Assembly (NCBI GenBank): GCA_963169105.1
Contig: OY720639.1
Location: forward strand, 55,781,848-55,845,847
DNA length: 64,000 bases
DNA from: Ceriagrion tenellum
Lineage: Eukaryota; Arthropoda; Insecta; Odonata; Coenagrionidae
Direction: 5' to 3'
Positions 20,839 through 31,905 of the stretch are shown one piece after another. A program made the position numbers and the translations under genes. The notes under the pieces are model-generated. The model saw only the letters and a program-made list of their open reading frames with translations, was not told the DNA's origin and made no database searches. Each line of letters opens with the position of its first letter. Within the stretch, counting starts at the first letter, position 1.

Positions 20839-21293
20839 GAAAATGCGTAGCTTGTCTACATATCTCAAAATAGCAAACATAAATGAGTCTCCAATGGCCG
20901 TAAAAAATGGCACCACTCGTCAAACATGCAACCACACAACTCTTACTGTGCTGGTTTGCGGGAATGGGGATTCCACAGCAGGGACCAACCACAGCCTCTC
21001 CACCAGAATACCCTCCTGTGATGGTTTACGGGAATGTTACTTCCTCACCAGTGACCACCACAGACACACACACACTCAACCCAGTTGGGATCCTTTTCGA
21101 GGGCTACTGGGACCCTGATAAGGATGCCTGGGTTACACCCTGAGACCCTTCATAGGGCTAATGGGACCCTACTAAGGATGCCTGGTCATTACCACAATCA
21201 CACTCACAAGCACTCAAATAACACATTTTTTACGGCCATTGGAGACTCATTTATTTTTGCTATCTTGAGAGGCCGTAGAGCTCAATTTCCCTT
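20839..21293. mobile_element. MITE with long terminal inverted repeats
   Basis: The left TIR (about 20864-20910) and right TIR (about 21222-21269) are inverted copies. AAATGAGTCTCCAATGGCCG and TAAAAAATG are perfect, and the outer CTCAAAATAGC / CTCAAGATAGC is imperfect. Weaker similarity runs outward to about 20839 and 21293. The interior holds two diverged direct copies of TGGGACCCT...AAGGATGCCTGG. There is no coding capacity, so it is non-autonomous. I could not define a target duplication. Confidence 0.8.
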
Positions 21294-21350
21294 GATTTAA
21301 TTACATATCTCGCGTGTTACGTAGACAAAATATAATTCACAAGAAAAAAA

Positions 21351-21422
21351 TTCCCATGCCGGGAATCGAACCCGGGCCTTCTGGGTGAAAGCCAGATATC
21401 CTAGCCACTAGACCACATGGGA
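21351..21422 (-). tRNA. tRNA-Glu, anticodon TTC (copy 2)
   Basis: By eye it is identical to the copy at 7847-7918 across all 72 nt, including acceptor pairing, A and B boxes, the TTC anticodon and the T arm. A run of seven T follows on the minus strand (A run at 21344-21350). The flanks are unrelated to those of copy 1, so it is not part of a longer duplication. Confidence 0.95.
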
Positions 21423-22486
21423 CTGGTGGAAGAGGATGGAGCATAATAAATTCATAATCCCGTAGCCAATACATTCTGATGATACATTTCGTCATCTTTA
21501 TTGCTCATTTTCTTGCCAGCGAAGTATTCTCTCTTGGGAGACTGCATATTTCCCGAAGCTGAGAATTATCCCCGGGGATCAGTGCGACGTGGGGAAGGAA
21601 ACGTCTTTTCATGGTGTCTGCTTTGCATTCGTATGTAATGGTAATTTCCCTGCCGAACGGGGTAGATCCTCTTTATTATGGTATGCTTACGCTGTTTGAT
21701 GTCTGTACAGTGTAATGCCATGCTGCGTTGTAGCGCTATTTATTAAGATAGTTGGTACACAATATTCTAGACGGAGGAGAAGAAACTTCAGTACACACGT
21801 TTGGACTCGTTATGCGTCTCTCCCTGTTTTTTAACAATCAATCTCCACCTAAACAAAAGCTTAAACATATCCTTAACAACGTCGAAATAAATAAATAAAA
21901 ACCGTAAACTCATGAAAATAATTTAAACAAAGAAACGTTTTTGGTTAGTGTAACAAAAAAATAAATAATCACTAAAACGCATAAAACGAACCCATAAGCA
22001 AAAATTAACAGGAACGAAATTAACAGGAGCGCGACGTTACAACAGTGCACAGTTTGCTTTTTATTGGTATTTGATGGAATTTCGCCCTCAGAATCATAAA
22101 AAAATACCTCATTTTTTCGTCCTCCCGTCCTCTTTCCTTAGCATTCCGATTTAAGATACTAATTGGTGATCACTCGGTGGAAATCAGGTTCTTCATAATG
22201 AGAAATGTAATTTAGTCTGAATCCACTATTTTCTCTAACACGCCTAGATTTGGCCGCGTGCCGGACCTGACGAAACCGTCAGGATAGTCGGCGAAATTTA
22301 TTTCTCCAAATAGAACGACGCGGTAAATTTCTCGAAAGCCAGAAGATCGACCCTTCATACGAAATATTACAAGCCTTGATCGCGATTCTGAGGATCTTGT
22401 TTCATCGACTTCACACATCGACATCGACTAAAAATTACTTTTCACGCTCAACAAAAGTTTTTTTTGGAACCTAGGGATGTAAGGGG
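21423..22486. other. Unassigned DNA
   Basis: No gene or repeat is recognised. Positions 21840-22030 are A-rich. Confidence 0.4.
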
Positions 22487-22790
22487 ATTAGGTTGGTATG
22501 GTGGCTAGAGTACTGACTAACCATACTCTGTGAACAAAGGTTCAAATCCCTGTAGAGGAGGTTGTTTTTCAGAGAAAACCCGATCCCTACTTGGGTGTTT
22601 TGTGGAGGACAGTACAAGTGCAGTACTTTGCCTATCGGATGAGACGTCAAACTGTTGTCCCCTTGGCGCCTTTCATTAAGAGCAGGCTAATGCCGACGCC
22701 GGGTTCCTATCCACCCTAACCTGTCCCGTATGGCGCAAATAACCTTAGCTGTCGGTGAAGCGCTGAACATTTGTCGAAACATATGTTGAG
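22487..22790 (+). mobile_element. tRNA-derived SINE
   Basis: The tRNA-like head (22489-22560) has an A-box-like TGGTGGCTAGAGTACTG and a good B box GGTTCAAATCC (22539-22549). The body of about 180 bases ends in GGCGCAAATAACCTTAGCTG, TCGGTGAAGCGCTG, a tail type common in arthropod SINEs. No T-run lies inside the head. A poly-A tail is not visible. Confidence 0.75.
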
Positions 22791-23162
22791 TTAATTATAA
22801 TTTCGGTGAAATTTCATCCAGAAATTAACTATCACTTCTCCCATTCTACGCGCACAGAAAAATGCTGGATAATAACTCCACGCGACGCTTGCGAGCCATA
22901 TTACCTGACTGATACATCTTTCCTCCATCGGCTAATCAAGATAAATTCTCCCTTTTTAGGAAGAATTTCGTTAAACAGTTCACTGTAGGCAGAGAATAGA
23001 AAATGCTTAACCGACAAGGATCAAATACAAGCTCACTATCGGAATAGGGGTGGAAATGAGTCCAACTGGTTAGCAAGGTAAATAGGCAAGAAAAAGTTTC
23101 ATCCTACCATCAGAGGTACTGGCTAAAGTCGACTTTCTACCACTGGATTTATTTCATATGTG
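22791..23162. other. Unassigned DNA
   Basis: Nothing recognised. Confidence 0.4.
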
Positions 23163-23371
23163 TTAAGGTCGCTTTACTGGGTACATTTTACTGCATAAAG
23201 GAATGTATCATAGATTGTACAAGAAAATTAATGGAATTAGAGCGGGTTCTATTTCCCGTTCAGTCATTCAGACAGTCATACAATTTCCTGCTTTACTCGG
23301 TACAATTTTCCTCATGAAAGAATTCATACATTCGTTTGTACAAGAAAATGTACCTTGTAAATTGGCCTTAA
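23163..23371. mobile_element. MITE, family M2, copy 1
   Basis: Bounded by TTAA at 23163-23166 and 23368-23371. The left end TTAAGGTCGCTTTACTGGGT mirrors the right end CCTTGTAAATTGGCCTTAA. The interior is colinear with 40079-40313, sharing AAAGGAATGTATCATAGATT, TTTCCCGTTCAGTCATT and CTCATGAAAG. It is non-coding. Confidence 0.75.
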
Positions 23372-24117
23372 GCGTGGCGGATTGCTGGTTTGCAATACAA
23401 GTGGTGCCGTAATTGATATAGCATTAATTATTAACCGGTCATCAACAACCACAGGGTGAGCAGGACCTGTTTTTTTCCGGAATGTAGATGTGGCTACCGG
23501 ACCACTGTTGAATATTACAAAGGACAAGACTTGAAAATGCAAGCTTTTTCGAGAATGCCTAGGTAATATGTATTACATTAGCTCAAGATAATCACTTTCG
23601 TGTGTGCTAATTTCAGTATCCCAGCTGGAGAATTTAGTCTCTCATGGTCAAATGCTGTGGTTAGAGAATATTTCTTCACCGCTATGTCCTTACATACTCC
23701 TTATTTTCAACGCATTGTTTGTGGACGGAAACATGGCCTTTGATTTTATGTTATATCTGGCTGTTAGCAATTGACTAAATCTTGTTTGTAGTATATGTCA
23801 GTTATATTGCCATTCAAATTGATTTATATAGCTCGTTTGAAGAAGCATTTTTGAAACATATATGTCTCTTAATTAACGCAAACCTCTAAAATCATCCCAT
23901 GTTACTTCTCTGTATTTTGACTCAGGAAAACAGCACTTGAGAGTCCTCATGTAACGAATGGTTTTGATTCAAAAGAGCCTTATACATCTATATATTTATT
24001 TATAAAATCTCCAAAAACAGCAGATAAGGCATTAACTTTGAGTTCAATAAAAACAATATATTAAATTAACAGTGAAAACAAAAACAGAAATATTGAAAAT
24101 ATACAAAAGTCAACGTT
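23372..24117. other. Unassigned AT-rich DNA
   Basis: Nothing recognised. Confidence 0.4.
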
Positions 24118-25060
24118 TTGATTGGAAATGTAAACTTGCGAGTTCTACTACATGTGGATGATGCTGTTTTGATCTTAGAGAGCCAACAGGGATTACAGAA
24201 TCTCCTAGATAAGTTTTGTGAATCAGTAGAGAGAATGGAATTAAGGGTAAATGCGTGTAACACTAAAGTATTAGTTTTTGATAAGGAGAATGGGGAGAAT
24301 AACTGTATGGTGAGGGCGGATGGTGAAGTAATTGAACAAGTGGATGATTTTGTGTACTTAGGTAACTATGTTTGCGAAAGATGGAGGGATAGTTGAGGAG
24401 GTAAAGAGACGTGCGAATGCTGGAAGGAAAGTGGTAGGTAGCATGTGGAGCATATCAAGGAATGGGTGCCTGTCTAAGGAAGCGAAAATCAGCGTGTACA
24501 AAAGTGTACTTCTCCCCACTTTGTTGTATGGTAGTGAAACATGGGTATGTCAGGATAGACATAGGAGTAGACTGAACGCCGTGGGTATGAGTTATCTGAG
24601 GAGTGTTTGCAGCAAAAGTAGGATGGATAGGGTGAGAAATGAGTGGGCAATACATGAATGTGGTTTCTATGCTCCAGTAATGGGCATGTATGAAAGGAGT
24701 GTGCTTCATTGGTTTGGCCATGTGGAGAGAATAGATGAGAGTCGAATAACGAAACATATATAAGAGTGAAATGAATGGTGCGAGAGGTAGAGGTAGGCCG
24801 AGAAAGTTGCAGATGAATGTGGTTGAGGAAATTCTTAGGAGGAGGAATATTAGGAGTCTTAAAAACAGGAGGGCGTTTATGAAGCAGTGTATGGGGGTAA
24901 ATGAGGCAAGAGGTTTGCGAGGATAGGTCAGTATGGAGGAAATTATTGAAGCAGAGTTAGGTGTACAAATATGTATTTCTGAGTGAAACTTTGTGACTGG
25001 GCCTGCCCCGGAAGGGAACGGCGTGATTGGTATGTACGTATGTACAATAGGCACGTATAG
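24118..25060 (+). mobile_element. LINE family C: reverse transcriptase palm to 3' UTR
   Basis: The first frame (24118-24396, about 92 residues) begins near the catalytic YxDD box, here His-Val-Asp-Asp-Ala-Val (residues 12-17), so Tyr-Ala is replaced by His-Val. It continues with Lys-Val-Leu-Val-Phe and Tyr-Leu-Gly. A frameshift near 24370 moves to a second frame (24368-24763) carrying the thumb and tail: Leu-Leu-Pro-Thr-Leu-Leu-Tyr-Gly-Ser-Glu-Thr-Trp, Leu-Asn-Ala-Val, His-Trp-Phe-Gly-His-Val-Glu-Arg-Ile-Asp-Glu. Another shift near 24765 leads to Arg-Gly-Arg-Gly-Arg-Pro-Arg-Lys (about 24783-24806). About 135 bases of 3' UTR follow. The upstream fingers and endonuclease are absent. It is a dead, 5'-truncated copy. 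Confidence 0.85.
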
Positions 25061-26643
25061 GGCGAGCATTACGTTTCAGTTGTGAGGATAAGACGTTACG
25101 TGATGAGAAAAGGACAAGGTTAGGGTGACTATTAGTTAGGACATTAAATGATGGTCATTGCGGCCTTACCATCAATGGGTGCATTTTCTCTTCAGCTCAC
25201 CTTTTAATGCGGATAAGTATGCTCATCACCAGACGAACGCAGCCAATCCTCGGAGACAGTAGCGCATGCTTTGGGACTTCTTGCTAATACGTCATGCTTC
25301 TTTTACTTCTCGCAAGCTGGGCTGCCGCGAAGAGATTATTGGCGTCTCATCCGTAGCTGGACCAGTCTGAGCTGGACGAATTCGAGTAGGTTCATGCACG
25401 CCGGAGATGCACCTGTTTCTCGAAGGCCGTGGTCCAATCCGCTGTTATGGGCACTTCGTACCCTTATCTGTTCTTTTCCATTGTCATTTTTCCGGAAGTG
25501 ACGTCACGTAGTGCGGTTCCATGCCTTAGGACTACTCCGTGGGGCGCATGTTCAGAAGGGTACTGGGGCAGGAAAGTGTTCCGCAATACACCCTTATGCG
25601 CACTAATTCACTGAGCTACTATAGATTGCGGCTAAAATCAGGAGGTTTTCCAACTTTAATCGCGGATTGGAAGCAGAAGAGGGATTGGATTCTTTTATGT
25701 GAATTCTGAATATTTTGTTTCATGAAATTGTCTGCATTTTTATTTTTATAAAAAATTAAAGATCAACCATAACACATGTCTAAAGAGTTTTGCTTTCATT
25801 TTGGACTGTAAGTACAAATGCTGGTATATCTCGGGAAGTTGCGGTATGGTGTAGGAGAATGAAACGGGTTTCACCGATGCACATTATCTTCCTTCGTGAG
25901 GTAAGACAGAATAATTCAATGATTAGAAATTTTTATTTTAAAAATTACTTCCCTACTAGTGGTGTCTCTCTTTTATTATTGAGTTTGCATTAAGTTGAGA
26001 CATTAAGGAATCCAGTCACATAAGTTTTACATTTTCACTGGAATAGCCATGCGTTTAGCGATTTAAATATAAAAACCGATATCAGGATATATCAGGATCC
26101 GTCGAGGCTTTTGCCTGTGTTTTGTTAACGGGGAACTGCTTGGGTTTTCCTCAGAAGAACGTTGTGTCAATAGATTTGTTGTATGGCATTTCATTATTAG
26201 GGGACTAGTCAGTATCACCGTATAATAATGAAAACATAGATTTTGTTGAATATTCCCTCGTAATTTATTAAGTTAAAAATGGTTTCTGCGTAACAATTTA
26301 TTCTGCAAATGCAGGGAGACTTTGGCGCCACCCTCAGAAAAGGTGCGCTATAGCGCAAGAGCGTAGAGCATAGGCCCGTCTATGAATTGGAATGCTGTGG
26401 CCAACCATCCTGCCGTATCTAGTTTGAATAAAACCTTAGATCGTATCATATGTATATAACGGTTGTGTTATACGACAAAACTGGCAAAAAATACTAATTT
26501 TTCTCTGGATTTGTAATTATTGATTCATCACAAAAGCATCAATTCATGTGTATTACGTTTAGGAATTGCGGAGCGCGCTTCGGATGAAAATGAAATGTAT
26601 GCAATGGGTCCCCCTAGCGTTTGCATTAGATGCTAAAAAGTTG
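25061..26643. other. Unassigned; 25250-25620 CpG-richer
   Basis: Positions 25250-25620 are GC- and CpG-richer than the surroundings and contain a palindromic CRE-type TGACGTCA at about 25499-25506. No exon is recognised. The remainder is AT-rich and featureless. Confidence 0.35.
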
Positions 26644-26715
26644 TTCCCATGCCGGGAATCGAACCTGGGCCTTCTGGGTGAAAGCCAGATATCCTAGCCA
26701 CTAGACCACATGGGA
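26644..26715 (-). tRNA. tRNA-Glu, anticodon TTC (copy 3, one T-stem mismatch)
   Basis: It has the same 72-nt sequence as copies 1 and 2 except one base in the T stem: CCAGG opposite CCCGG, giving an A-C mismatch where the others have CCGGG. The acceptor stem, the D arm, the TTC anticodon and a T5 terminator (A run at 26636-26640) are intact. It may still be transcribed, or it may be an early pseudogene. Confidence 0.8.
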
Positions 26716-26825
26716 CTTGGGACAATGGGAAGGAACATTTAAACTCATAATACACCCACATATTATCTAAGTCTTTCCCGGCAAGTGCTTAAGATGAAGA
26801 GTTCTCAGGTTTTCAGCCGGGTTAT

Positions 26826-26957
26826 AGTGTTGAGCTGCACTGGCCTGCGCATGACATTCCGGAGAAACGTGCGCGGTTCGGGTTTCAGCTGGAATGACGG
26901 CTTCACCCCGTGCCGCACACCCTAGCGGTGGCTTGCACGGTATTTCGTAGATGTTAA
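26826..26957 (+). mobile_element. LINE family B, 3' tail
   Basis: GGCCTGCGCATGACATTCCGG, AACGTGCGCGGTTC, AGCTGGAATGACGGCTTCA and GGTGGCTTGCACGGTATTTC match the family B tails at 31470-31905 and 18835-19311. It ends GTAGATG exactly where the next LINE piece begins. Confidence 0.7.
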
Positions 26958-27928
26958 ATGTTCGTAGATGATGTGATCCAGTTCACCAGTGATTTTTTTC
27001 CTTTTGACGATCAATTCCATCCGCTAGGCTCGCCCGCCAGAGTTTATCTTTGGCAGCTAGAATTAAATTTGAAGAAATGTGCGATAGTGAACTTTTGGAA
27101 AAGGAATGGCTTTTCCCGGAATAATTATTGCATCAAAGAAAAGAAAATATCTAACGTAGAATCTATTAAATACTTAGGCGTCACCATCACTGAAGACATG
27201 TCATGGGGGAAACACATCAGGGAAATAACTAGTGTAGCAAACCGTAGATTAGGATTCGTAAAAAGGGTTCTAGGCAAATGCGATGAGAGAGTACGAGAAA
27301 GAAGCTATTTTACACTTGTCAGGCCTCATTTAGAATATTCCGCTAGTATATGGGATCCGTACGAGGAAGGTATGATATAAAAGAATTAGAGCGCGTGCAA
27401 AGGAGATCCGCAAGGTTTGTTAAAGGCCGTTATGATAATTGATAAGTGTTACGAATTTAATGGAAGAACTAGGATGGGAATTGCTATCAAAACGCAGGTT
27501 AAAATTTAGGTTAAACCTTTTAAGTAAATTCGAAACCGATTTGTTCACAGATGACGTTAGATATATATTAAGAACCCCTGCGTATTATGCTAGGTTTGAT
27601 CATATTAACAAGATTAGAGAGATAGATTGTCGTACCGAAAGATTTAAAATGTCATTTTTCCCGCGTACCATAAGAGATTACAATAGGCAGCATAGCAAAG
27701 GGATAGATAGGTGAAATATAGTTAGAGTGGTCTGTAGTGCATGATGCATGTAATAACAACCAATAATCCCTTTCTTATTATGTAGATACTAACCATCTAG
27801 CTGCATGTGACCCTGTTCTCTAGCATGTCTCCATTAAATGTCCTAGTTGCGTGTCAATAGTGCATGTTTGATGATCTTCGCCCCCTGCCACATATCCTCG
27901 TGGTGGTTCGCAGGGTATTACGTAGATG
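26958..27928 (+). mobile_element. LINE family A: reverse transcriptase C-terminal half and 3' UTR
   Basis: Frame 1 (26958-27380, 140 residues) starts at the catalytic Phe-Val-Asp-Asp (residues 2-5). It continues with Lys-Lys-Cys-x-Ile-Val, Ile-Lys-Tyr-Leu-Gly-Val-Thr-Ile, Arg-Arg-Leu-Gly-Phe-Val-Lys-Arg and Leu-Val-Arg-Pro-His-Leu-Glu-Tyr. These are typical of CR1/Jockey-group LINEs (palm, thumb). A 2-base insertion near 27378 and small deletions near 27440 break it. Frame 2 (27439-27714) carries Glu-Leu-Gly-Trp-Glu-Leu-Leu and Ser-Phe-Phe-Pro-Arg-Thr-Ile-Arg. The 3' UTR ends with GTAGATGTA at about 27928. The tail matches 40766-40975 inverted. Confidence 0.85.
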
Positions 27929-29122
27929 TATCTCTCCCGCCAACTAGAAGCGCGTCTTTCGAAGCGTGAAGTGACTACCCACTCCGCTGTCACTCTCTCA
28001 CTCACACAATGAGCTGTTCTTCTTCACCTGCTGCTCCCCCCCTATGCGTTTTTCCACTGCTCCTCCCCGGGACCACCGCCTTGATTGGAGGACACGTGGA
28101 GTGCTGGTGGTGAAGACCACATTCTGAATCATCCTTGTTTTTCATTTTTTGCGTTCCAGCAATTAGAAATTCCACGAAAATCGACATGATTCATGTTTTT
28201 ATCAACTGCTCACGTATGTTGAACGTCCTAATTAGAAGGCCATTTGTGGTCCCAGTAAAACGAAAAAAAAAATTTTTTTAACCATTGCTGCATTTACTAC
28301 TAATATACCGCTTTCTATTTCCGTCACGTCTTTATTGCTACTGTATATACTTTCAGGATGGATTACGGACTTCTGTGTTTAAGTTAAACTAAGGTTGAAA
28401 CTGATGGAACGCAAGAAGAGTCTTTGATGGTTGCATTACTTATGTCTACTTCCAAAGCATTGCCTTTGTAACTGTAAAAATATATTGTTTCAAGTCATGA
28501 GGGTAAAAGATGAGAATTGCTTTCGAAAAAGTTCCTGGCGCTTCGCTGGGGATGAGTGAGGGACATAGGCTGCGGGACTTTCAAAATACTGTGACACCAG
28601 TGGCGGGGGGGGGGGGGGTGGTTTAGTATGTTGTTAGTTTTAATTGTCAATCAAGGAAAGAGGACTGAGTGTGAATTCTCGCATGATATATTCTTTGCAG
28701 TTTCTACGTAGAAACTAGATATCTTACATTTCAGAGAAAAACGAAAATATGTGTGTATACGTTTACCACCCCTTATTCTAATATAATTAATTACCTTTTC
28801 GATGGTAATCCATATCTATCTGGAATCACTACATCGAATCTCTATAAACTACTCAGACGCGTTTAAAAAATTTTTTTCTCGGTTAAAGGCTGTACTTCTT
28901 CATTAACCCATAATCATCTACAAGCGATCTAGATTTTAGAATTTGAGATTATAGCTATATACTTTTTTAAGCTGCTTACATTTCGCTTTCACCCTCGAGA
29001 CTTGAAAAATATTCTGTTGGGTACCTGCGAATATTCCCATTCGTTAATTTTTCGTAACGATTACAGGTTTATTGAATACAACTGAGGGTAAATACTGGAT
29101 TTCACCACCTGAATTTTTTCCA
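27929..29122. other. Unassigned DNA with poly-G
   Basis: A run of 14 G lies at 28605-28618. No gene is recognised. An AATAAA on the minus strand (about 29066-29071) lies just left of the repeat-bounded unit that follows. Confidence 0.4.
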
Positions 29123-29616
29123 TTGTAAGTAGACAGGTACTACGGGTCTCCCCGCGGGGTCTAAAAACTTCCCACTTGGTCTCAAACCTTCGCTTATAAC
29201 CGTGTGGGAAGTAGTGGGAAAGGGAGAAGGGAAGGGAAAGTTAGCGAGCCACAACCACTTCGAGACCGACACCAATGAGGCGGATTGAGGTCGAAAGGAC
29301 CTCATTTGGGCCCCCGCCTCCCCGAAGTGCTCGTATTAGTTTGGTTACCCAAACCCCTGAGACGAGTGGCCGTCGGTCTCGCTTTCGCGAAAAACCTACT
29401 GCACATCTGTCAGAACCGGAAGAGCCCTTTGCCCAAATATTTGGGATTAGGTGTATCCCTGCCTCCCTTTCTGGGTTGACGCCGTGCGGTGTGACGGAGT
29501 ACGTCCTCGAGTCGGGGATCACCGGAGCCATGGAGGGTCAATTCGGACCAATTCTGGTCAAAGCGTGGGTACATCCCTACTCTCAGTAGTCCTCGTCTAC
29601 CCGTTGTAAGTAGACA
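29123..29616. repeat. 468-bp GC-rich unit between 13-bp direct repeats
   Basis: TTGTAAGTAGACA occurs at 29123-29135 and 29604-29616. The enclosed 29136-29603 is GC- and CpG-richer than its surroundings. No terminal inverted repeat or poly-A is visible. Direct repeats of 13 bp look like target-site duplications of a retroposed sequence. Overlapping open frames of 64-104 codons exist on both strands without recognisable domains. It could be a retroposed RNA copy, an LTR-like unit or a chance repeat pair. Confidence 0.6.
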
Positions 29617-29831
29617 ATGGCAAAAGTACTGGCGGTATTCGGAAGTGATTTAATGCAGTGATTCCATATTATCCCAAGCTTAAGATTTAGGAAATGTACT
29701 GCCGAACCGATAGATTTAATGTCTTTTTTCACGTACCACAAGTATATAATTGTCGCATTGATTAGAGTACTACGTTTTCTAGTACTACGAATACTTTCTA
29801 ATACTACGAATACTTTCTAATACTACTACTA
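29617..29831 (+). mobile_element. Short LINE relic (reverse transcriptase C-terminal motif)
   Basis: Positions 29700-29740 (TGCCGAACCGATAGATTTAATG, TCTTTTTTCACGTACC) read Cys-Arg-Thr-Asp-Arg-Phe-Asn-Val-Phe-Phe, the same C-terminal motif as the family A/B/D LINEs. The rest is not recognised. TACTA repeats lie near 29775-29830. Confidence 0.45.
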
Positions 29832-29883
29832 CTTTTCCACTGCCGCTAACGTACTAGTGCGTTCGCGGCAGTGAAAAGGTTAA
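29832..29883. repeat. 20-bp hairpin ending at TTAA
   Basis: CTTTTCCACTGCCGCTAACG pairs with CGTTCGCGGCAGTGAAAAGG across an 8-base loop, followed by TTAA (29880-29883). It looks like the end of a TTAA-inserting MITE. A similar TTAACCCTTTCTGCCGCTG lies at 10025. Confidence 0.55.
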
Positions 29884-31469
29884 GCCCTTGGAAAAGTTAA
29901 GAAAAAAATGTTCCCCACAAATTAACGTATACAATTTTCTCTCCGTGAGTAGCCCCCGAGTGCCCAATCCCCTGTATCCTCGTACTCACTTTCCGTCCGG
30001 ACTACCCCATCCCTTCCCTTTTAACGGAAGGTTGCTGACGTGTGGGTGAGCAGCAGAAGGGTGGGAAAGGATGCCTTGTGGTATGAGCGGGAGAGAGATC
30101 CCCTCCGAGAGATAGCGGTAGCTCTCCACGGGAGATAGTAGCCGCAGCGCAAAAAGGCAATTAAAAGCGGAGATTTGAACGGCTGCTTGGTCCGCAGGTG
30201 TTTTTTTTTTTACCTTCGCCACCACTACTTTTCTCGACTACGCTCAAGACGAGGGAATCCCCGTCTCTCTCCGAGGATTAGATCTCAGCGGTGCGATTTC
30301 GTACGTCTTTTGTTTCTCCCTTTGACTTTGAAATTGGTTCCCTCTTTTTCTCTTGCGCCTGCTCTTTATTTTTACCGTACTTATGGCTGTTTTCGCACAT
30401 ATTTAGTGTATTTTCCTGTACTTATTTCGGTTTATTTTACGTTCTTGAATGTTCATTCTTTTTCTGTCGCGCCTCACGTTTTTTCATTTTTTCATACTCT
30501 TGGTTGTTTTCGTGCGTCTTTTATTTTTACCGTACTTATTTTGTTTCTTGTATTCACATAATTTATTTTTCCCTGTGCGTCTGTCGTGTTCTCTTTTTAC
30601 ATACTTTTTCGTACCATTATATTTTCGACGAACAACTTTCTTTTGTTTCTTGTTTTCGCCCCTGTTATGATTATTTTTTTCGTTTGCAAGTTGTTTCAAT
30701 TTTCCTAACCTTTCTCTTTTTTGTTGTTTTTCGTGCATACTTGATCTTTTCCATTTTTTGCGGACGTTGCTAATAGAGCCAAGGCAGGTGGCGATGCCTC
30801 CGCTGTTACGTGCGTGTTTCCCGAGCGCACCTGTCCTGGTTTCGGGCACCTCTCTTCCTTTGTTTTCGGGCGAAATTCGTTTTGTTTTGTTTCCTTTCCG
30901 CTCCGGCATCGTAGCAGTTTCGCACCACTCCTCCACGTTTACTCTTGAACCTCGTTTCACGCCCTGGGGAGGCGGATCCGGGATCTTTTCATTCTCTCGG
31001 GCAGGGATAATCCTGCGTCAACGCTACCTACGTGAGGAAAACGGAAAAAAAGTCCCGCTCTGGAATCGGTACCGCGGATGGCAAAAGACAGCTATGCTTG
31101 ATTTGTGACTTATTCCTATACATTGTACTCTGTTAGGTACCCTTGATCTGCCAATTCAGGTGTTCACCTTCCTCTAAGGAGCATTAATTTTGTCAAAGAA
31201 TAAAATTTTAGTGAAATGTAGGAACTTGAAACATTTCTCGGTGAATAATGAAAATATACTAACCTCTTCACTGCGACGCGTGGTGACATCCATGGTGAAA
31301 AAATATGGCTATCTTGTGTTATTTGGGAGTATTTCACGGCCGATAGATTAGTCGATTAAGTCCACTACATATTTCGTTTTCGATTGTTTATGATCATACA
31401 GTTAAAGATTAGTAGGCACTGTTCGAATTTTTATTTCAAGATATTAAAATAGGTTAGAAATAAAACAGC
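29884..31469. other. Unassigned; T-rich stretch 30190-30770
   Basis: Positions 30190-30770 are strongly T-rich on the plus strand (Phe/Leu/Tyr-rich frames; Lys/Arg-rich on the minus strand) with fuzzy internal repeats. I read these frames as composition artefacts. No gene is recognised. Confidence 0.4.
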
Positions 31470-31905
31470 AATAAAGTATCTGTCACAGTTGATATATCAG
31501 TTCTAGGATACTTAGATCCTGTCCAGGTAAATGAGGTTTTTGCACTTGTGGTAAATATCTTATCATCATTATTAGTTACTGACCTCGTATGCAATTTCCG
31601 GCACGATATAGCTCTTGCATGATTAAGTACCTGTACAACTACTTATTTGTCTCAGTCATTATAACCAGTTGTCGTACCTTAAGCAGTGTACTGTACGGTA
31701 GTATGTTTGTTCACGTAGCTCTCTCGTAGTTTCTGGTCTGACCGCGCACTTTTCCTGACTGCTTTGGGCCTGCGCCTGGCATTCCGGAGGAACGTGCGCG
31801 GTTCAAATTTTAGCTGGGATGACGGCTTCATGCCTAAAGAGAAATCACCTCGTGCCAACCACCCTTGTGGTGGCTTGCATGGTATCTTGTATCTACTGTT
31901 ACAGA
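31470..31905 (+). mobile_element. LINE family B, 3' UTR copy
   Basis: Colinear with the reverse complement of 18835-19260: TATCAGTTCTAGGATA, GGTTTTTGCACTT, GCTCTTGCATGATT, AAGCAGTGTACTG, CTGACCGCGCAC, GGCCTGCGCCTGGCATTC. Ends near 31895 with GGTGGCTTGCATGGTATC. The reverse transcriptase motif is missing here. Confidence 0.7.

Noticed and set aside
24455..25069. 204-codon minus-strand open frame
   Set aside because: It lies antisense to the LINE family C coding tail and 3' UTR. The plus-strand frames carry the recognisable reverse transcriptase motifs.
30175..30960. Overlapping 128-160-codon frames on both strands
   Set aside because: The region is T-rich on one strand, which removes stop codons and gives Phe/Leu- or Lys/Arg-rich low-complexity translations with no domain.
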